The position numbers were made by a program, and so were the translations under genes. A stretch of DNA of 64,000 nt, from contig NZ_BAFX01000200.1 of the NCBI RefSeq assembly GCF_000308815.1, forward strand, positions 1 to 64,000. Reading direction: 5' to 3'. How positions within the stretch are numbered: position 1 is the stretch's first letter; the number at the start of each line of letters is the position of its first letter. Under the pieces are notes generated by a model that saw only the letters and a list, made by a program, of their open reading frames with translations, did no database searches and was not told where the DNA came from. The stretch comes from Nocardia concava NBRC 100430 (GTDB lineage: Bacteria; Actinomycetota; Actinomycetes; Mycobacteriales; Mycobacteriaceae). This document shows, piece by piece, positions 31,541-38,863 of the stretch.

Positions 31541-32302
31541 ATGCCGGGAGCCAGACTTACCTTGCAGGAACGGGAGTGCATAGCGGCAGGACTGGCCGAG
31601 GGATTGGGGTATACCGAGATCGCAGGTCAGCTCGCGCGGCCGGCCTCGACGGTCAGTCGCGAGGTGAGCCGCAACGGGGGCCCGAGCCGCTATCGTGCCG
31701 ACCGAGCGCACCGGGCGACGGCAATGCGATCGCGTCGAGGCAAGATGGCCCTTCCGTTGCGGTCCACGTCGACAGTCGAGCCCGATACGGACGATGCCGT
31801 GAGTGCGTTCGCGGCTCAGTTCACCGATTTGTTCGTGTACGACGGCATGCCTCGAATGCAGGCGCGGGTGCTGACCTGCCTGCACCTCACCGACTCCGGC
31901 AGCCTCACCGCCGCCGAATTGGTGCGTCGCCTCGGAGTGAGCCCGGCATCGATCTCGACCGCTGTGCGCGCACTCGAACAGCGGGATCTCATTCGCCGGG
32001 AACGCGATTCGCCACGACGTGACCGGTACTACATCGACGATCGAACCTGGTACCGCACCACGCTCAACCTGGCTCGCGCGTCTGAGGCAAAGGTCGAGGC
32101 AGCCCGCCGCGGCGCCGAAATCCTCGGTGCGACGACCCCTGCGGGCACTCGTCTGATCGAGATCGGTCGATACCTCGACTATCTCGGTCGCGAGATGGTG
32201 CAAGCCGTTGAACGATGGCACGAATCAGGGCCCAACCCGACGCCGAACCTGCGGTCGATGAGTGCGGTTGCCCAAGGAATTCGGGGCGGAGCAGTTAACT
32301 GA
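31541..32302 (+). CDS. Two-HTH regulator: IS30-transposase-type HTH joined to a MarR/GbsR-type HTH
   Basis: Protein of 253 residues. Residues 5-60 match the N-terminal DNA-binding region of IS30-family transposases (RLTLQERECIAAGLAEGLGY, then TEIAGQLARPASTVSREVSR and YRADRAHRAT). After a short linker, residues 85-175 form a MarR/GbsR-type winged HTH (LTAAELVRRLGVSPASISTA, RRERDSPRRDRYYI). There is no DDE nuclease domain. The combination looks like a regulator that has recruited a transposase DNA-binding head. AAGGGGA stands about 10 bases ahead of ATG 31541. Divergent from the alpha/beta hydrolase, which it probably controls. Confidence 0.85.
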   Translation: MPGARLTLQERECIAAGLAEGLGYTEIAGQLARPASTVSREVSRNGGPSRYRADRAHRATAMRSRRGKMALPLRSTSTVEPDTDDAVSAFAAQFTDLFVYDGMPRMQARVLTCLHLTDSGSLTAAELVRRLGVSPASISTAVRALEQRDLIRRERDSPRRDRYYIDDRTWYRTTLNLARASEAKVEAARRGAEILGATTPAGTRLIEIGRYLDYLGREMVQAVERWHESGPNPTPNLRSMSAVAQGIRGGAVN

Positions 32303-32372
32303 AATTGGCATGTTTCAGTGCTTGCGGGCGGGTAGCGTGCGGCGGGATTTCGGGTATCGATTCAGGAGGAAG

Positions 32373-32849
32373 ATGATCGCGCATACTCGACCCGGGCGGC
32401 GAATCGGCTGGGGCACGGCAGGGTTGGTGGTGGCTGCTGCCGTGGTCGTGGTCGGAGCGCCGACCGCGGGTGCGTCCGTCACGAATTTCCAGATGACGGC
32501 GCAGACCTACTACGTCGGAACTGCCTACGGGATGAGGGCATACACCGTGGAGCACGCCGGACAGCGGTATGTGGCCTTCTACGACAACGGTCAGTGCATC
32601 GGCGGCGCGAAGACCTGGACCGCCGGGGAAGTCGAGGTCTACACGCCGACAGCCGATATGACGTGGATCCCGACAACGGCCGGGCGGCATGTCCTCACGG
32701 CCGACGATGGGGAGAGTGCCAAGACCCTTACCGTCGACGTACTGCCGGCTGCGCCCGGGAGCACCCCGGCGACCGGATACAAATACCCCGGCTGCGGAGC
32801 GCTGGACCGCCTGATCTACACCGGCAGTTCAAGTTTCGGATCCAACTGA
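32373..32849 (+). CDS. Secreted protein of unknown function
   Basis: 158 residues, starting MIAHTRPGRRIGW behind an AGGAGGA site. The signal peptide (GLVVAAAVVVVGAPTAGAS) is cleaved near ASA-type residues 31-33. The mature protein is beta-rich with two cysteines (GQCIGG, YPGCG). Its spacing suggests an Ig-like secreted domain, but no family is recognised. Confidence 0.75.
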   Translation: MIAHTRPGRRIGWGTAGLVVAAAVVVVGAPTAGASVTNFQMTAQTYYVGTAYGMRAYTVEHAGQRYVAFYDNGQCIGGAKTWTAGEVEVYTPTADMTWIPTTAGRHVLTADDGESAKTLTVDVLPAAPGSTPATGYKYPGCGALDRLIYTGSSSFGSN

Positions 32850-32936
32850 GCGCAGCCGACGTCACCGGCGGTCGCGTGCATGTGCGACGAGCCGCCGGTT
32901 GGCCGGGGTGTCGGTGTCCGTGGTTATGGTCGGCGC

Positions 32937-33071
32937 ATGAACCAGCCCGCTTCGCGTAGCTTCGATCAGGTTTGGACTCGGTTTGTACAACATCTCGGGA
33001 CGTATTCCTACGAGCCTGGGGAGTCGGGGAGGCGGTTCACACAGGCGGTGGGTGTGCTGTGGGGCTGCTAG
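32937..33071 (+). CDS. Possible 44-residue ORF of unknown function
   Basis: ATG-started frame (MNQPASRSFDQVWTRFVQHL) in a 296-base gap otherwise without genes. No ribosome site is visible. It may be a decayed fragment or a chance frame. The rest of the gap contains only a 9-bp direct repeat GGTGACTCG at 33082 and 33096, near the P450 promoter. Confidence 0.25.
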   Translation: MNQPASRSFDQVWTRFVQHLGTYSYEPGESGRRFTQAVGVLWGC

Positions 33072-33145
33072 GGTGCGAAGCGGTGACTCGATCGGGGTGA
33101 CTCGGATCGGTCGGTGAAAGCTGTTCTTCGATAGGGAGTTTCGGT

Positions 33146-34405
33146 TTGGAGACCACGGGGTCATGGGGGCAGTTCTCGGGGGCGTCTACGGGGTGTCCGG
33201 TGATGGGCGCGAAGGCCGAAGAGGCTCGGATCCTGCTGGGGACACCGGAATTCGCCGCTGATCCGCATGGGGCGTATCGGGAGATGCGCAGGACGCACGG
33301 GGCGATGGTGCCGATCGAGTTGTCACCCGGAGTGCCCGCGACGCTGGTGGTGAACTATCGGACCGCGCTGCGGATTCTCAATGATCCCGAGCACTTTCCG
33401 GCGGATCCGCGGGTGTGGCAGGAGGGGATTCCGGAGGATTCGCCGATCCGGCCGATGATGCAGTGGTATCCGAACGCGCTGCGCAACGCGGGGGCCGAGC
33501 ATTTGCGGTACCGGCAGGCGTACACCGCGGCCATCGACGGAATCGATTTGCATGCCGTGCATTCCACGGTGGAACAGCTCTCGGAGCCGCTGATCGCGGC
33601 GATCGCGGCCGAGGGTAAAGCGGATGTCGTGTCGCAGTACGCGTTGCCGCTGGTCTTCGAGGTGCTCAACCAATTGGTCGGCTGCTCCGCCGATATCGGC
33701 CAGCGGGTGGCCACCGGCATGGCCGCGCTGTTCGACACCGTCAACGCGGCCTGGGGCATGCAGACCCTCGGCGAGGCGCTGCTCGAGCTGATCGCCCTGC
33801 GCCGCGCCGAGCCCGGCGACGACGTCACCTCCCGAATGGCCCACCACCCAACGCAACTCAACGACGAGGAGATGCTGTACCAGCTGGTCAGCTTCTACGG
33901 CGCGGGCATCGAGCCCATGCAGAACCTCATCTCCAACACCCTGCTGCTGATGCTCACCGACGCTCGCTTCGGCGGAGATGTGCTGGGCGGCAGCCTATCC
34001 ACCCGCGACGCGCTCGACGAGGTCCTCTTCAACGATCCGCCGATGGCCAACTTCGCGATCAGCTACCCGCGCCAGCCGATCCTCATCGACACCACCTGGC
34101 TGCCAGCGCATCAGCCGGTGCTGATCAGCCTGGCCGCCTGCAACAACGATCCCGAGATCGCGGGCGGCGACCGCACCGGCAACCGTTCGCATCTGGCCTG
34201 GAGCGCGGGCCCGCACGCCTGCCCGGCCCGCTCGGTCGCCTACCTGGTGGCGCAGACCGCCATCGACCAGTTGCTGGACGCGCTGCCGGACCTCGAGCTG
34301 GCCGTCCCGAAGCACGAAATCTCCTGGCGTCCAGGTCCGTTCCACCGCGCCATGGTGGCACTGCCGGTCGAATTCCCGTTGAGCCCCGCGCTGCGCGCGG
34401 TGTAG
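33146..34405 (+). CDS. Atypical cytochrome P450, CYP157-like (no ExxR motif)
   Basis: P450-fold protein of 419 residues starting at TTG 33146 with GGGAG about 8 bases ahead. The haem-thiolate loop is SAGPHACPAR, with the Cys and His kept but an unusual PAR in place of GxxLAR. The K-helix ExxR is absent (DEVLFNDPP at that position), and the I-helix acid-alcohol pair is altered (GAGIEPMQN). These are features of the CYP157 family, first described as P450s without ExxR. It is followed 12 bases later by a canonical P450 of CYP154 type. The CYP157-CYP154 pair is known from Streptomyces conservons, but no conservon genes are present here. Catalysis is uncertain. Confidence 0.85.
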   Translation: METTGSWGQFSGASTGCPVMGAKAEEARILLGTPEFAADPHGAYREMRRTHGAMVPIELSPGVPATLVVNYRTALRILNDPEHFPADPRVWQEGIPEDSPIRPMMQWYPNALRNAGAEHLRYRQAYTAAIDGIDLHAVHSTVEQLSEPLIAAIAAEGKADVVSQYALPLVFEVLNQLVGCSADIGQRVATGMAALFDTVNAAWGMQTLGEALLELIALRRAEPGDDVTSRMAHHPTQLNDEEMLYQLVSFYGAGIEPMQNLISNTLLLMLTDARFGGDVLGGSLSTRDALDEVLFNDPPMANFAISYPRQPILIDTTWLPAHQPVLISLAACNNDPEIAGGDRTGNRSHLAWSAGPHACPARSVAYLVAQTAIDQLLDALPDLELAVPKHEISWRPGPFHRAMVALPVEFPLSPALRAV

Positions 34406-34417
34406 AAGGAGCACCAC

Positions 34418-35650
34418 ATGTCCAACAGCCCGATCGTGCTGGATGTCACCGGCACCGACATCCAAGCCGAATCCGCGCGGATTCGCGAGCGCGGTGCGGT
34501 CACCCTGGTCGAGCTGCCCGGCGGCGTCCCGGCCTGGTCGGTCACCGACCAGGCCGTGCTCAAGAGCCTGCTCGCCGACCCCCGCGTCTCCAAGGATCCG
34601 CGCCAGCACTGGACCGCGTTCATGAACGGCGAGATCACCGAGACCTGGCCGCTGCTGCCGTGGGTGATCGCGGAGAACATGTTCACCGCCTACGGCGCCG
34701 ATCACCGCCGGCTGCGGAAGCTGGTGTCCCCGGCTTTCACCAACCGCCGCACCCTCGCCATGCGCGAGCGGATCGAGGCCATCGTCGCCGAACTGCTCGA
34801 CGAGCTGGCCACGCTCCCGGCGGGCTCGCAGGTGGATCTGCGCTCGCTGTTCGCCTACCCGGTGCCGATCAGCGTGATCTCCAGCCTGATGGGGGTACCC
34901 GAGCACCTCGACGCCGCCATCCACAAGTGCGTCGACGGCTTCTTCGACGGCTCGCTGACCGCCGAGGAGTCGATGGCCAACTACCTCGAAATGGCCGAGC
35001 GCATCGGCGAACTCGTCGCCTACCGCCGCGACAACCCGGGTGACGACATCACCTCCGCCATGATCGCGGCCCGCGACGACGAGGACGGCTCGCAGCTGAG
35101 CGAGGCCGAGCTCGTGGCCACCCTGATGCTCGTCATCAACGCTGGGCACGAGACGACCGTCAACCTGCTGGGCCAGGCCGTGGTCGCCCTGCTGACCCAC
35201 CCGGACCAGCTGGCCGACGTGCTCGCCGAACGGGCGTCCTGGAGCGATGTCATCGAGGAGACCCTGCGTTACCAGGCGCCGGTCGCGCACCTGCCGCTGC
35301 GCTACGCGGTGGAGGACATCGAGGTCGACGGGTTCACCATCCCCAAGGGCGAGGCCATCCTGGCCTCCTACGCGGGCGCGAGCCGCGACCCGAAGATCCA
35401 CGGCGACACCACCGACGCCTTCGACATCCACCGCGCCACCAAGGACCAGCACCTGGCCTTCGGCCACGGCGCGCACCACTGCCTGGGCGCGCCACTGGCC
35501 CGGATGGAGGCGGCCATCGCACTGCCCGCCCTGTTCGAGCGTTTCCCGAACCTGCGGCTGGCCACGGACGCAAGTGAATTGACTCCGCTGGGCAGCTTCA
35601 TCTCCAACGGCCACACCAGCCTGCCGGTACTCCTCGACGCGGCCGAGTAG
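34418..35650 (+). CDS. Cytochrome P450, CYP154-like
   Basis: Canonical bacterial P450 of 410 residues: I-helix AGHETT, K-helix ETLR (EETLRYQAPVAHLPLR), haem loop FGHGAHHCLGAPLAR. The start at 34418 has AAGGAG 7 bases ahead. It lies 12 bases after the atypical P450, so the two are co-transcribed. CYP154 enzymes hydroxylate steroids, macrolides and aromatic compounds; no substrate can be given. A strong terminator follows at 35660-35686. Confidence 0.93.
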   Translation: MSNSPIVLDVTGTDIQAESARIRERGAVTLVELPGGVPAWSVTDQAVLKSLLADPRVSKDPRQHWTAFMNGEITETWPLLPWVIAENMFTAYGADHRRLRKLVSPAFTNRRTLAMRERIEAIVAELLDELATLPAGSQVDLRSLFAYPVPISVISSLMGVPEHLDAAIHKCVDGFFDGSLTAEESMANYLEMAERIGELVAYRRDNPGDDITSAMIAARDDEDGSQLSEAELVATLMLVINAGHETTVNLLGQAVVALLTHPDQLADVLAERASWSDVIEETLRYQAPVAHLPLRYAVEDIEVDGFTIPKGEAILASYAGASRDPKIHGDTTDAFDIHRATKDQHLAFGHGAHHCLGAPLARMEAAIALPALFERFPNLRLATDASELTPLGSFISNGHTSLPVLLDAAE

Positions 35651-35659
35651 CCGTGTATT

Positions 35660-35686
35660 CGCGGGCCGGTGCGTGACCGGCCCGCG
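35660..35686 (+). terminator. Strong hairpin after the P450 pair
   Basis: CGCGGGCCGGT-GCGTG-ACCGGCCCGCG, perfect 11-bp stem, 10 bases after the P450 stop. There is no U-tract, as is common in actinobacteria. Confidence 0.8.
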
Positions 35687-35756
35687 TAACTCGTTCGGCC
35701 TGCTTTACTTCGGGCCCCGCGCGGTCGAGGATGGTGCTTGCGGTCTCCACAGCATT

Positions 35757-35796
35757 GTCTTCAGAGTGCACAGTGCGTCTTCAGAGTGCAGAGTGC
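35757..35796 (+). repeat. 20-bp tandem repeat upstream of a secreted-protein gene
   Basis: GTCTTCAGAGTGCACAGTGC at 35757-35776 is followed at once by a copy with one change at 35777-35796. GAGTG-type half repeats continue to about 35815. It ends 60 bases before the next start codon, in a position suited to a promoter or operator. Confidence 0.85.
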
Positions 35797-35856
35797 CGCG
35801 AGTGTTTCCCAGTGTGTTCAGCGATCCGCCAAACGCCACACAGGAGGAACGAACCC

Positions 35857-36258
35857 ATGCTCAGTCGATCACACCGCCGCTCCGCGACCATCGCCACCGC
35901 ATTCGCGGCCTTGAGTGCCGCGGGATTGCTCGCCGCCGCAACCGCCTTCGCCGCCAATTCGATCGACGTCTCCGGCGCCGGACCGTCCATGGTCGGCGTC
36001 GAATACACCTGCGAGGCCTCCGCGGGCGTCGCCGCCATCAAGGCCATGCTCGGCGACCCCAATGCCGAGGCCCCCGCCGCCACCGGCACCCAGACCTCCA
36101 TCACCTGCGACGGCTCCCAGCACACCGCCTCCGTCCCACTCACCCCCGCCACAGGCCAGATGCCCTCCTCGGGCTCACCCGTTCAGGTCCGCGCCGCCCT
36201 GGTCGACCAGTCCGACACCGTCGTCACCGGCACCGCCAAGCTCCTCACCGCCGGCTGA
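35857..36258 (+). CDS. Small secreted protein of unknown function
   Basis: 133 residues, starting at ATG 35857 behind AGGAGGA. Signal peptide residues 1-33 (ATAFAALSAAGLLAAATAFA). The mature domain of about 100 residues has two cysteines (YTCEAS, SITCDGS) and alternates polar and hydrophobic residues like an immunoglobulin-type beta sandwich. No family recognised; similar small secreted proteins are common in Nocardia. Confidence 0.78.
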   Translation: MLSRSHRRSATIATAFAALSAAGLLAAATAFAANSIDVSGAGPSMVGVEYTCEASAGVAAIKAMLGDPNAEAPAATGTQTSITCDGSQHTASVPLTPATGQMPSSGSPVQVRAALVDQSDTVVTGTAKLLTAG

Positions 36259-36270
36259 CCTCTGATCGCC

Positions 36271-36336
36271 GAGCGGCACATCCTGGAGGGCAATTGTCCG
36301 AAAGCTCCCTAATCTGCCCTCCAGGATGTGCCACTC
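36271..36336. terminator. 22-bp-stem hairpin between convergent genes
   Basis: Arms at 36271-36292 and 36315-36336 pair at 21 of 22 positions; the single mismatch becomes G-U in the minus-strand transcript. It lies between the secreted-protein gene (+) and padR (-) and could end both. The outer stem (GAG-C/T-GGCACA) is shared with the hairpin at 11269-11331. Confidence 0.8.
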
Positions 36337-36353
36337 GATGAAGCGTGGGTGGG

Positions 36354-36878
36354 TCAGGGGGTGGCGGGGGGTAGCTGGTCCAGGGCCCAGCGGGCCCAAT
36401 CGCGGTTCATCGCGGTGGCGCGTTTGCCGTATTCCAGTGCGATGTGGCCGTTTCGGGACAGGTCGCTGTCATCCCAGTCGATGGACCGTTCGAGGTCGAG
36501 CAGATCGGCGTGGGCCTGGGCGGCGTCCTCGGCGATCTCGGTGAGGTAGGCGCGGGCGTGGGCGGGGGGAGTGACGCCGAGGAAGAAGACTCGCAGCAGA
36601 GTTTCATTGCGCACCGCGCGTTTCGGGCGTGTCGTGGTGAGCCAGGTGCGTAGGTCGTCGAGGCCGGTGTCGGTGAGCGTGTACTCCTTGCGGCCGCGCG
36701 GGCCCTCATCGCTGACCTCGATGAGCCGGGCCTCGGCGAGCTTGGTGAGCTCGGTGTAGATCTGGCTCTGCGTCGCGGGCCAGATGTTGGCCAGCGAATG
36801 CTTGAAGGTCCGCAGCAGGTCATAGCCGCTGGCGGGGCCTTCGGACAGCAATCCGAGCAGGGCGTACCGGAGACTCAT
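36354..36878 (-). CDS. PadR-family transcriptional regulator
   Basis: Regulator of 174 residues. The N-terminal winged HTH (about 1-90: MSLRYALLGLLSEGPASGYD, ATQSQIYTELTKLAE, GRKEYTLTDTGL) is typical PadR, with a C-terminal helical dimerisation region (Vir_act_alpha_C type). The start at 36878 matches the family; an upstream extension to 36908 would run into the operator. It is divergent from the membrane protein/carotenoid oxygenase unit across a 63-bp dyad, its likely binding site. Confidence 0.92.
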   Translation of the reverse strand: MSLRYALLGLLSEGPASGYDLLRTFKHSLANIWPATQSQIYTELTKLAEARLIEVSDEGPRGRKEYTLTDTGLDDLRTWLTTTRPKRAVRNETLLRVFFLGVTPPAHARAYLTEIAEDAAQAHADLLDLERSIDWDDSDLSRNGHIALEYGKRATAMNRDWARWALDQLPPATP

Positions 36879-36890
36879 GCCGATCACTCT

Positions 36891-36953
36891 ACATTCCAGT
36901 ATTGACATGTCGTGAATGGAGCCTCAGGATTGGACATGTCAGAACTGGAATGT
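36891..36953. promoter_or_regulatory. 63-bp dyad operator in the padR divergent region
   Basis: Two 21-base arms (36891-36911 and 36933-36953) are inverted copies matching at 19 of 21 positions. Each contains the smaller palindrome GACATGTC and an ACATTCCAGT outer half. PadR proteins bind ATGT/ACAT-type dyads, so this is a strong candidate for a PadR double site. Confidence 0.8.
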
Positions 36954-36976
36954 CGTGTTGCCGAGGAGTTCTCGAA

Positions 36977-37531
36977 GTGTCGTATCTCCGCACCTTCGCC
37001 CCCTGGATCGTCTATGCGGTGATCCCGTCGCAGTACTGGCAGTGGTCGGCGCTCATCGCGGTCGCCATCTCGGTGGCCGGGATCGCGCAGCAGCGCCGCG
37101 CCGGGCGCGGTTGGGATTCGCTGATCATCGATCTCGGGTCCGCGGTGTTCTTCGCGGCGGTCACGGTGCTCGCGTTCGCCGATCCGGACACCGCGCTGCA
37201 TGCCTACATGCCCGCGATCTCCTCCGGCGTGCTGGCGCTCATCGCGGGGATCTCGCTGCTGATCCGCGTCCCGTTCACCCTTCCGATCGCCAAACAGACC
37301 ACGCCGCAGGAGTTCTGGGACCAGCCGCTGTTCATCCGGACGGCGTATGTGCTCACCTCCGTGTGGACGGCTGCCTTCGTGATCGGCTGCGTCGCGCTCA
37401 CCGCGCTGGCGCACGGGTCCTCGGGGCTGCGGACGACGGTGCAGGTGCTGGCCTTCGTCATTCCCGTCGTCTTCACGATCCGCTATGTCGCCCACATCGA
37501 GGGCAAGGCGCGCGCCGCGCTGGCGGACTGA
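36977..37531 (+). CDS. Membrane protein of unknown function, upstream of carotenoid oxygenase
   Basis: 184 residues starting at GTG 36977 (VSYLRTFAPWIVYAVIP), with GAGGAG about 8 bases ahead. Five to six hydrophobic segments are visible (ALIAVAISVAGIAQQ; GSAVFFAAVTVLAFA; ISSGVLALIAGISLLI; LTSVWTAAFVIGCVALTAL; VLAFVIPVVFTIRYVA). It precedes the carotenoid oxygenase by 19 bases and shares its promoter under PadR. Function unknown; a membrane partner or transporter for the oxygenase's lipid substrate is possible. Confidence 0.8.
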   Translation: MSYLRTFAPWIVYAVIPSQYWQWSALIAVAISVAGIAQQRRAGRGWDSLIIDLGSAVFFAAVTVLAFADPDTALHAYMPAISSGVLALIAGISLLIRVPFTLPIAKQTTPQEFWDQPLFIRTAYVLTSVWTAAFVIGCVALTALAHGSSGLRTTVQVLAFVIPVVFTIRYVAHIEGKARAALAD

Positions 37532-37550
37532 CCGAGAAAAGGTATCGATC

Positions 37551-38852
37551 ATGGCCATCCCGTATCTCACCGGCAACTACGCACCGGTCACCGAAGAGGT
37601 CACCGCCTACGAACTCCCTTGCACCGGAACGATTCCCGAGGAACTCACCGGCTGGTACCTGCGCAACGGGCCCAATCCGCACGAGGCCGCGGCCAAGCAC
37701 TGGTTCGCCGGGGACGGCATGGTGCACGGCGTGCGGATCGAGGGCGGTCGCGCGGTGTCGTACCGCAATCGCTGGGTCCGCACCACGACCTTCACCGACG
37801 GGGCGCTGATGTTCGACGCCCAGGGCAATCGGGATCTCGCCGCGGGCGTGGCGAATACGCACGTCATCCGGCACGCCGGGCGCACCCTCGCGCTGGTGGA
37901 ATCCTCGTTCCCGTACGAATTGACCTGCGAGCTGGACACTCTCGGCCCGCACGACTTCGACGGCAAGCTGAAGACCGCGATGACGGCGCATCCCAAGACC
38001 TGCCCGACCACCGGTGAACTGCACTTCTTCGGCTACGACTTCCTCGAGCCGTACCTGACCTACCACCGGGCCGACGCCGCGGGCAATCTCGAGATCAGCC
38101 GCCCGATCGACGTCCCGGCCCCGACCATGCACCACGACTTCCTGCTCAGCGCGGAGCACGTCGTATTCATGGATCTCCCGGTGCTTTTCGACCTCCAGAC
38201 CGCCATGTCGGGCGACAATCTGCCCTTCCGCTGGAGCGACGACTACCAGGCCCGGCTCGGCGTGCTGCGCCGCGACGACCCGCACGGCGAGGTGCGCTGG
38301 TTCGCCATCGATCCCTGCTACGTCTTCCACACCCTCAACGCCCACGACGAGCCCGGCCGAATCGTCCTGCACGTCATGCGGCATCCGAGCATGTGGCGCA
38401 CCGACTCGAACGATTTCGACGACAACGCGACCCTGTGGCGCTGGACCATCGACCTGACCACCGGCACCGTCCGCGAGGAACAGCTCGACGACCGCGCCGC
38501 CGAATTCCCCCGCCACGACGACCGGCTCGCCGGGCTCGACACCCGCTTCGGCCACGCCACCGCCACCCGCGGCGGCCGCGGCGCGGTGCTGCGCTACGAC
38601 CTGCACAACGGCACCACCACCGCACACGAATTCGCCCCCGGCCGCATCCCGGACGAGGCGGCCTTCGCCCCGGCCGACGAAACCCCCGGCGGCGACGGCT
38701 ATCTCATGACCTACGTCTACGACTCCGCCGAGGACCGCAGCGACCTCGTCATCCTCGACGCCACCGATGTAGCCGCCCCGCCGCTCGCCACCATCCACCT
38801 ACCCCGCCGCGTCCCCTACGGCTTCCACGGCAACTGGCTGCCCGACGCCTGA
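37551..38852 (+). CDS. Carotenoid cleavage oxygenase family enzyme
   Basis: Non-haem iron dioxygenase of 433 residues starting MAIPYLTGNYAPV at 37551. The family opening LTGWYLRNGPNP and HWFAGDGMVHGV are present, and the four iron-ligand histidines can be placed in MTAHPKT, MHHDF, FHTLNAH and the C-terminal YGFHGNW. Enzymes of this family cleave carotenoids, stilbenes or lignostilbenes at a double bond. The PadR regulator next door, a family often responsive to phenolics, makes a phenolic (stilbene-like) substrate worth considering. Co-transcribed with the membrane protein before it. Confidence 0.92.
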   Translation: MAIPYLTGNYAPVTEEVTAYELPCTGTIPEELTGWYLRNGPNPHEAAAKHWFAGDGMVHGVRIEGGRAVSYRNRWVRTTTFTDGALMFDAQGNRDLAAGVANTHVIRHAGRTLALVESSFPYELTCELDTLGPHDFDGKLKTAMTAHPKTCPTTGELHFFGYDFLEPYLTYHRADAAGNLEISRPIDVPAPTMHHDFLLSAEHVVFMDLPVLFDLQTAMSGDNLPFRWSDDYQARLGVLRRDDPHGEVRWFAIDPCYVFHTLNAHDEPGRIVLHVMRHPSMWRTDSNDFDDNATLWRWTIDLTTGTVREEQLDDRAAEFPRHDDRLAGLDTRFGHATATRGGRGAVLRYDLHNGTTTAHEFAPGRIPDEAAFAPADETPGGDGYLMTYVYDSAEDRSDLVILDATDVAAPPLATIHLPRRVPYGFHGNWLPDA

Positions 38853-38863
38853 GCGGCCGAACG

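Noticed and set aside
31541..31740. An IS30 insertion sequence suggested by the transposase-like HTH
   Set aside because: No DDE nuclease domain, no terminal inverted repeats and no target duplication; the HTH is in frame with a MarR-type domain in one ORF.
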